A DNA stretch of 64,000 nt from UBA4732 sp002404095 (GTDB taxonomy: Bacteria; Planctomycetota; Planctomycetia; Gemmatales; Gemmataceae), in NCBI GenBank assembly GCA_036783645.1, contig DAIPWT010000001.1, forward strand, positions 104,180 through 168,179, written 5' to 3'. Under the pieces are notes generated by a model, which saw nothing but the letters and a program-made list of their open reading frames with translations, did not search any database and was not told where the DNA came from. The translations under genes and the position numbers were made by a program. This document shows, piece by piece, positions 61,387-64,000 of the stretch; position 1 is the first letter of the stretch; each line of letters begins with the position of its first letter.

Positions 61387-62358
61387 ATGTTTTTGCGAGG
61401 ACTTTCCTGCGTAAGTATTAGCGCGTCGCTCCTGACGGCGACCCTGGTCACATCCTTTGCCGGAGGGGAGGACAAGCCGACGAAGAAAGAGGCGCCGTCC
61501 ATCCGCGGCCGCTGGGATCTTGTCGTGCAGGGGACACATGGGGACTACCCCTCCTGGCTGGAAGTCCGGCTTTCAGGCTATTCCACGCTGGTCGGCTCGT
61601 TCGTCGGCCACTTCGGAAGCGCTCGGCCGATCTCGCGCGTGGAGTTCGACGGCGGCCGCGTCCACTTCTCGCTGCCGCCGCAGTGGGAGGGCCGCAAGAA
61701 CGACGTGGATTTCGAGGGAACCCTTGATGGCGACGTGATCCACGGCAAGACGACCGATGACGACGGCAAGCGCGTGGAGTGGACGGGGCGGCGCGCGCCC
61801 TCGCTGATTCGCGCCAAGGCGCCGACCTGGGGCGAGCCAATCGAACTGTGCAACGGCAAGGATCTGACGGGGTGGAAGCCCCGATCCGCCGACGCCAAGA
61901 GCAACTGGTCCGTCAAGGACGGCGTACTCGTGAACGCGGCGTCGGGCACGGATTTGGCCACAGAGCGGAAGTTCACGGACTTCAAGCTGCGCACGGAGTT
62001 CCGCTACTCCGCCGGCAGCAACAGCGGCGTCTACCTTCGCGGACGGTATGAGGTGCAGATCGAGGACAACTACGGCGAGGAGCCAGACAGCCACCGGATC
62101 GGCGGCGTCTACGGCTTTCTGACGCCCTCGGTCAATGCTGCGAAGAAGGCGGGCGAGTGGCAGACGCTCGACGTGACCCTTGTGGGCCGCACAGTAACGG
62201 TCGTGCTGAACGGCGAGCGTATCATCGACCGGCAGGCCATCCCCGGCGTCACAGGCGGCGCGTTGGACAGCGACGAAGGCGAACCGGGGCCGATTCTCTT
62301 GCAGGGCGATCACGGGCCGGTTGAGTTCCGCAACCTGTCGCTGACGCCGGGGGAGTGA
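61387..62358 (+). CDS. DUF1080 (3-keto-disaccharide hydrolase-like) protein
   Basis: 323 residues, signal peptide LSCVSISASLLTATLVTSFA. The C-terminal DUF1080/LamG-like domain runs about 150-320: ELCNGKDLTGWKPRSADAKS, NWSVKDGVLVN, FKLRTEFRYSAGSNSGVYLR, GRYEVQIEDNYG, WQTLDVTLVGRTVTVVLNGE, DHGPVEFRNLSLTP. About residues 35-140 form a separate beta-domain. Planctomycetes carry many of these; family members hydrolyse 3-keto-glycosides or bind sugars. I use ATG 61387; the upstream frame runs through repeat DNA and lacks a signal peptide. Confidence 0.88.
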   Translation: MFLRGLSCVSISASLLTATLVTSFAGGEDKPTKKEAPSIRGRWDLVVQGTHGDYPSWLEVRLSGYSTLVGSFVGHFGSARPISRVEFDGGRVHFSLPPQWEGRKNDVDFEGTLDGDVIHGKTTDDDGKRVEWTGRRAPSLIRAKAPTWGEPIELCNGKDLTGWKPRSADAKSNWSVKDGVLVNAASGTDLATERKFTDFKLRTEFRYSAGSNSGVYLRGRYEVQIEDNYGEEPDSHRIGGVYGFLTPSVNAAKKAGEWQTLDVTLVGRTVTVVLNGERIIDRQAIPGVTGGALDSDEGEPGPILLQGDHGPVEFRNLSLTPGE

Positions 62359-62368
62359 TGGCGCGATC

Positions 62369-62431
62369 GTTTAGCCGCGACCCGAAGGGGAGCGCATCCG
62401 CTTTGCGCTCCCCTTCGGGTCGCGGCTAAAC
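62369..62431. repeat. Palindromic element, family C (perfect copy)
   Basis: Perfect 28-bp arms (62369-62396 and 62404-62431), sequence nearly identical to that at 52278, 7-base loop. Confidence 0.92.
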
Positions 62432-62556
62432 AGTAGCGCCTCAGAGGCACAGCTTGCCCAGGCGTAAGAACGCGGCGCGCCCTTCCGCCCTTCCGCAGCG
62501 CTTGCCTAGGTCTCGCTCGCCCTCCGTTCCGCTGTTAGTCGATTACCCCCTTAAAT

Positions 62557-63957
62557 ATGGAGACGCTTTCCCTCAACCTGTGGCGGCCTGTCGTCGTGGC
62601 GTCGTCCGTTTTGTTGGCGAGCTGCCTGCTCATTTCCGCTGCGGCGTCCGCCGACGAACAGGACTTCGGGCCGTCTCGGAAGGTCGTGGCCGCCAAGCAG
62701 GTATTCGCCGATACGGCCGTGCAAACGACGCGGCGACCGCTCCGCGCCGGTTTGACCTTCTTTGCCGATGTTACCGGCTTTATTCGCTCCGCCGGGGCCG
62801 GTCTGATTCGCAAGCGCGTCGTCATGAATCTGGAACGTCCACCCGGCCCGCTGTCGCCATGCCATGAATCCGAAGGGATGCAGGCGCCGGACGAGGAACT
62901 CCAACCCGCCCTAATCCGGCCGTATATCGACGGCTCCGAGGCGCTGGCCGCGCTCGATCAGATGATCGACAACGCCGGGCGCCGCATTGACGTACTGATG
63001 TACCTGTGGGGCGACGACCCCATCGGCATGGAGATCGCCTCACGGTTGGCCTCTCGCGCCGGCCCCCATCTGCCGGTGCGGATTCTGGTGGACGGCGGCG
63101 GTAACCTCCTTCAGGGCCAACCCAAAGAAGCGTCCGCCAGGGAAGTCAACCGAGTCGTCTGCTGGTTGTCTCACCAGCCGTATGTCCAGTTAATTCGCAC
63201 GCGCGACCCCGGCCTTCATTTTGATCATCGCAAGCTGGTGGTGGTAGACGGAGCGACGGCCTGGAGCGGCGGCCGCAACTTCACCCGGCGCGCGTTCGTT
63301 GAAGACCACGACTTGTCATTAACGCTATGCGGCCCCCTGGCGGCGCAAGCGGATATGATCTTTGAGATGTTCTGGCGGCAACAGGGCGGCCGTGCGGCGC
63401 CCTCCCTGTCGTGTGCGCCGACTGTCCCTGGGAACGCCGTCGCGCGCCTGGTGGAAAGCGGCCCACTTCAGCGTCAGCTGGGTCAAACTCTATACCGCGA
63501 AGTAGACTCCGCGCGGCGTTCCATCACTATCGAAAATCCCTACCTTACGGATACCTTATTGCTTTCAAAGCTGGCAAAGGCACGGCGCCGGGGAGTGGAT
63601 GTCCGCGTGGTGTTGACTCTTCAGGACGTGACCGACACGATCAACCGCGCGAATCGCGTGACGGCCAACCGTCTGCTGCGCGCCGGCGTCCGCGTTTACA
63701 TTTACCCCGGCTTGATGCACACCAAGACGGCGGTGGTCGATGGCCGTTGGGCCTATGTCGGCACGGGAAACTTCGACGCGCTCAGCCTTCGGCGCAACCA
63801 TGAACTGGGGCTGTCCATCGGCGACGGGCCAGTGATCCGCGAGTTGGAGGAGGGGCTATTCGGCGCGGACATGCGCCCGGAGTGGGAGTTGACGGAGCGT
63901 CTTTCGGTGGGGCCGGCCGATTACCTTTCCGAACTCTTGGCCGACTTGTTCCTATGA
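62557..63957 (+). CDS. Phospholipase D/cardiolipin synthase-like protein
   Basis: 466 residues. Two complete HKD motifs: His224-Lys226-Asp231 (HRKLVVVDGATAWSGGRNFT) and His388-Lys390-Asp395 (HTKTAVVDGRWAYVGTGNFD). The N-terminus has a hydrophobic signal or anchor (WRPVVVASSVLLASCLLISA). Family members transfer or hydrolyse phosphatidyl groups; cardiolipin synthase or an extracellular phospholipase are both possible. In cardiolipin synthases two N-terminal helices are usual, and only one is clear here, which favours a secreted or anchored phospholipase-like role. Confidence 0.9.
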   Translation: METLSLNLWRPVVVASSVLLASCLLISAAASADEQDFGPSRKVVAAKQVFADTAVQTTRRPLRAGLTFFADVTGFIRSAGAGLIRKRVVMNLERPPGPLSPCHESEGMQAPDEELQPALIRPYIDGSEALAALDQMIDNAGRRIDVLMYLWGDDPIGMEIASRLASRAGPHLPVRILVDGGGNLLQGQPKEASAREVNRVVCWLSHQPYVQLIRTRDPGLHFDHRKLVVVDGATAWSGGRNFTRRAFVEDHDLSLTLCGPLAAQADMIFEMFWRQQGGRAAPSLSCAPTVPGNAVARLVESGPLQRQLGQTLYREVDSARRSITIENPYLTDTLLLSKLAKARRRGVDVRVVLTLQDVTDTINRANRVTANRLLRAGVRVYIYPGLMHTKTAVVDGRWAYVGTGNFDALSLRRNHELGLSIGDGPVIRELEEGLFGADMRPEWELTERLSVGPADYLSELLADLFL

Positions 63958-63962
63958 ACGCG

Positions 63963-63990
63963 AAGGGCGGGGAGCCCCCGCCCCTACCCA
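63963..63990. repeat. GGGCGGGG element (family H, near window end)
   Basis: GGGCGGGGAGCCCCCGCCCC forms a short hairpin and matches the arm of the element at 61274-61319. It may be cut by the end of the window. Confidence 0.5.
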
Positions 63991-64000
63991 CGAAAATCGC

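Overview
The window is high-GC bacterial DNA. Its gene content points to a planctomycete, most like the Gemmataceae/Isosphaerales side of the phylum. The clues are a very large PQQ-propeller/TPR secreted protein, a MoxR-DUF58-BatA-like von Willebrand gene train, an NPCBM-domain protein, a DUF1080 protein, FG-GAP/VCBS and YdjY-like secreted proteins, S1C serine proteases with PDZ domains, and many secreted proteins of unknown role. The assignment is inferred from gene families; no rRNA or tRNA gene was seen to confirm it.

Layout. 13-2112: a PAS/PAS membrane histidine kinase. 2286-2885: a small HExxH metallopeptidase. 3225-6547: a restriction island in which an intact XhoI/PaeR7I-type type II system (methyltransferase plus endonuclease) sits between a broken type III Mod start and a broken type III Res end, with 70-bp direct repeats at its borders. 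6813-13181: a 1675-residue PQQ/TPR protein and a terpene-cyclase-fold protein. 13216-34390: a same-strand run of MoxR ATPase, DUF58, two large vWA membrane proteins, a DUF4175-like membrane protein, a coiled-coil/low-complexity secreted protein, an NPCBM protein, and three S1C-protease-fold proteins, two of which have lost catalytic residues. 34652-38159: a patch of small accessory genes (DUF7674-like, HicB-like, HNH nuclease, SMI1/KNR4, PIN toxin and partner). 38241-43562: a dedicated chaperone set (TPR protein, J-like protein without HPD, GrpE, Hsp70, zinc-ribbon membrane protein). 43569-48194 (minus strand): VOC protein, Asp/Asn hydroxylase, di-haem cytochrome c peroxidase, 2x[4Fe-4S] ferredoxin, MFS transporter. 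48407-57955: a giant TPR protein, an FG-GAP protein, a PQQ protein, a YdjY-like protein and a lipoprotein. 58178-63957: a small membrane protein, a Gfo/Idh/MocA dehydrogenase, a class III aminotransferase, a DUF1080 protein and a phospholipase D family protein.

The most unusual feature is not a gene. Long, often perfect inverted repeats of 12-31 bp per arm fill a large share of the junctions between same-strand genes. They fall into at least five recurring sequence families, labelled A to F below with additional singletons. In the MoxR/vWA/protease run nearly every cistron boundary carries one. One supplies a stop codon, one contains an assembly gap, and a different repeat type supplies the signal peptide of a PQQ protein. 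The second notable system is the protease/pseudoprotease array at 29332-34390, and the third is the type II system nested in a type III scar.
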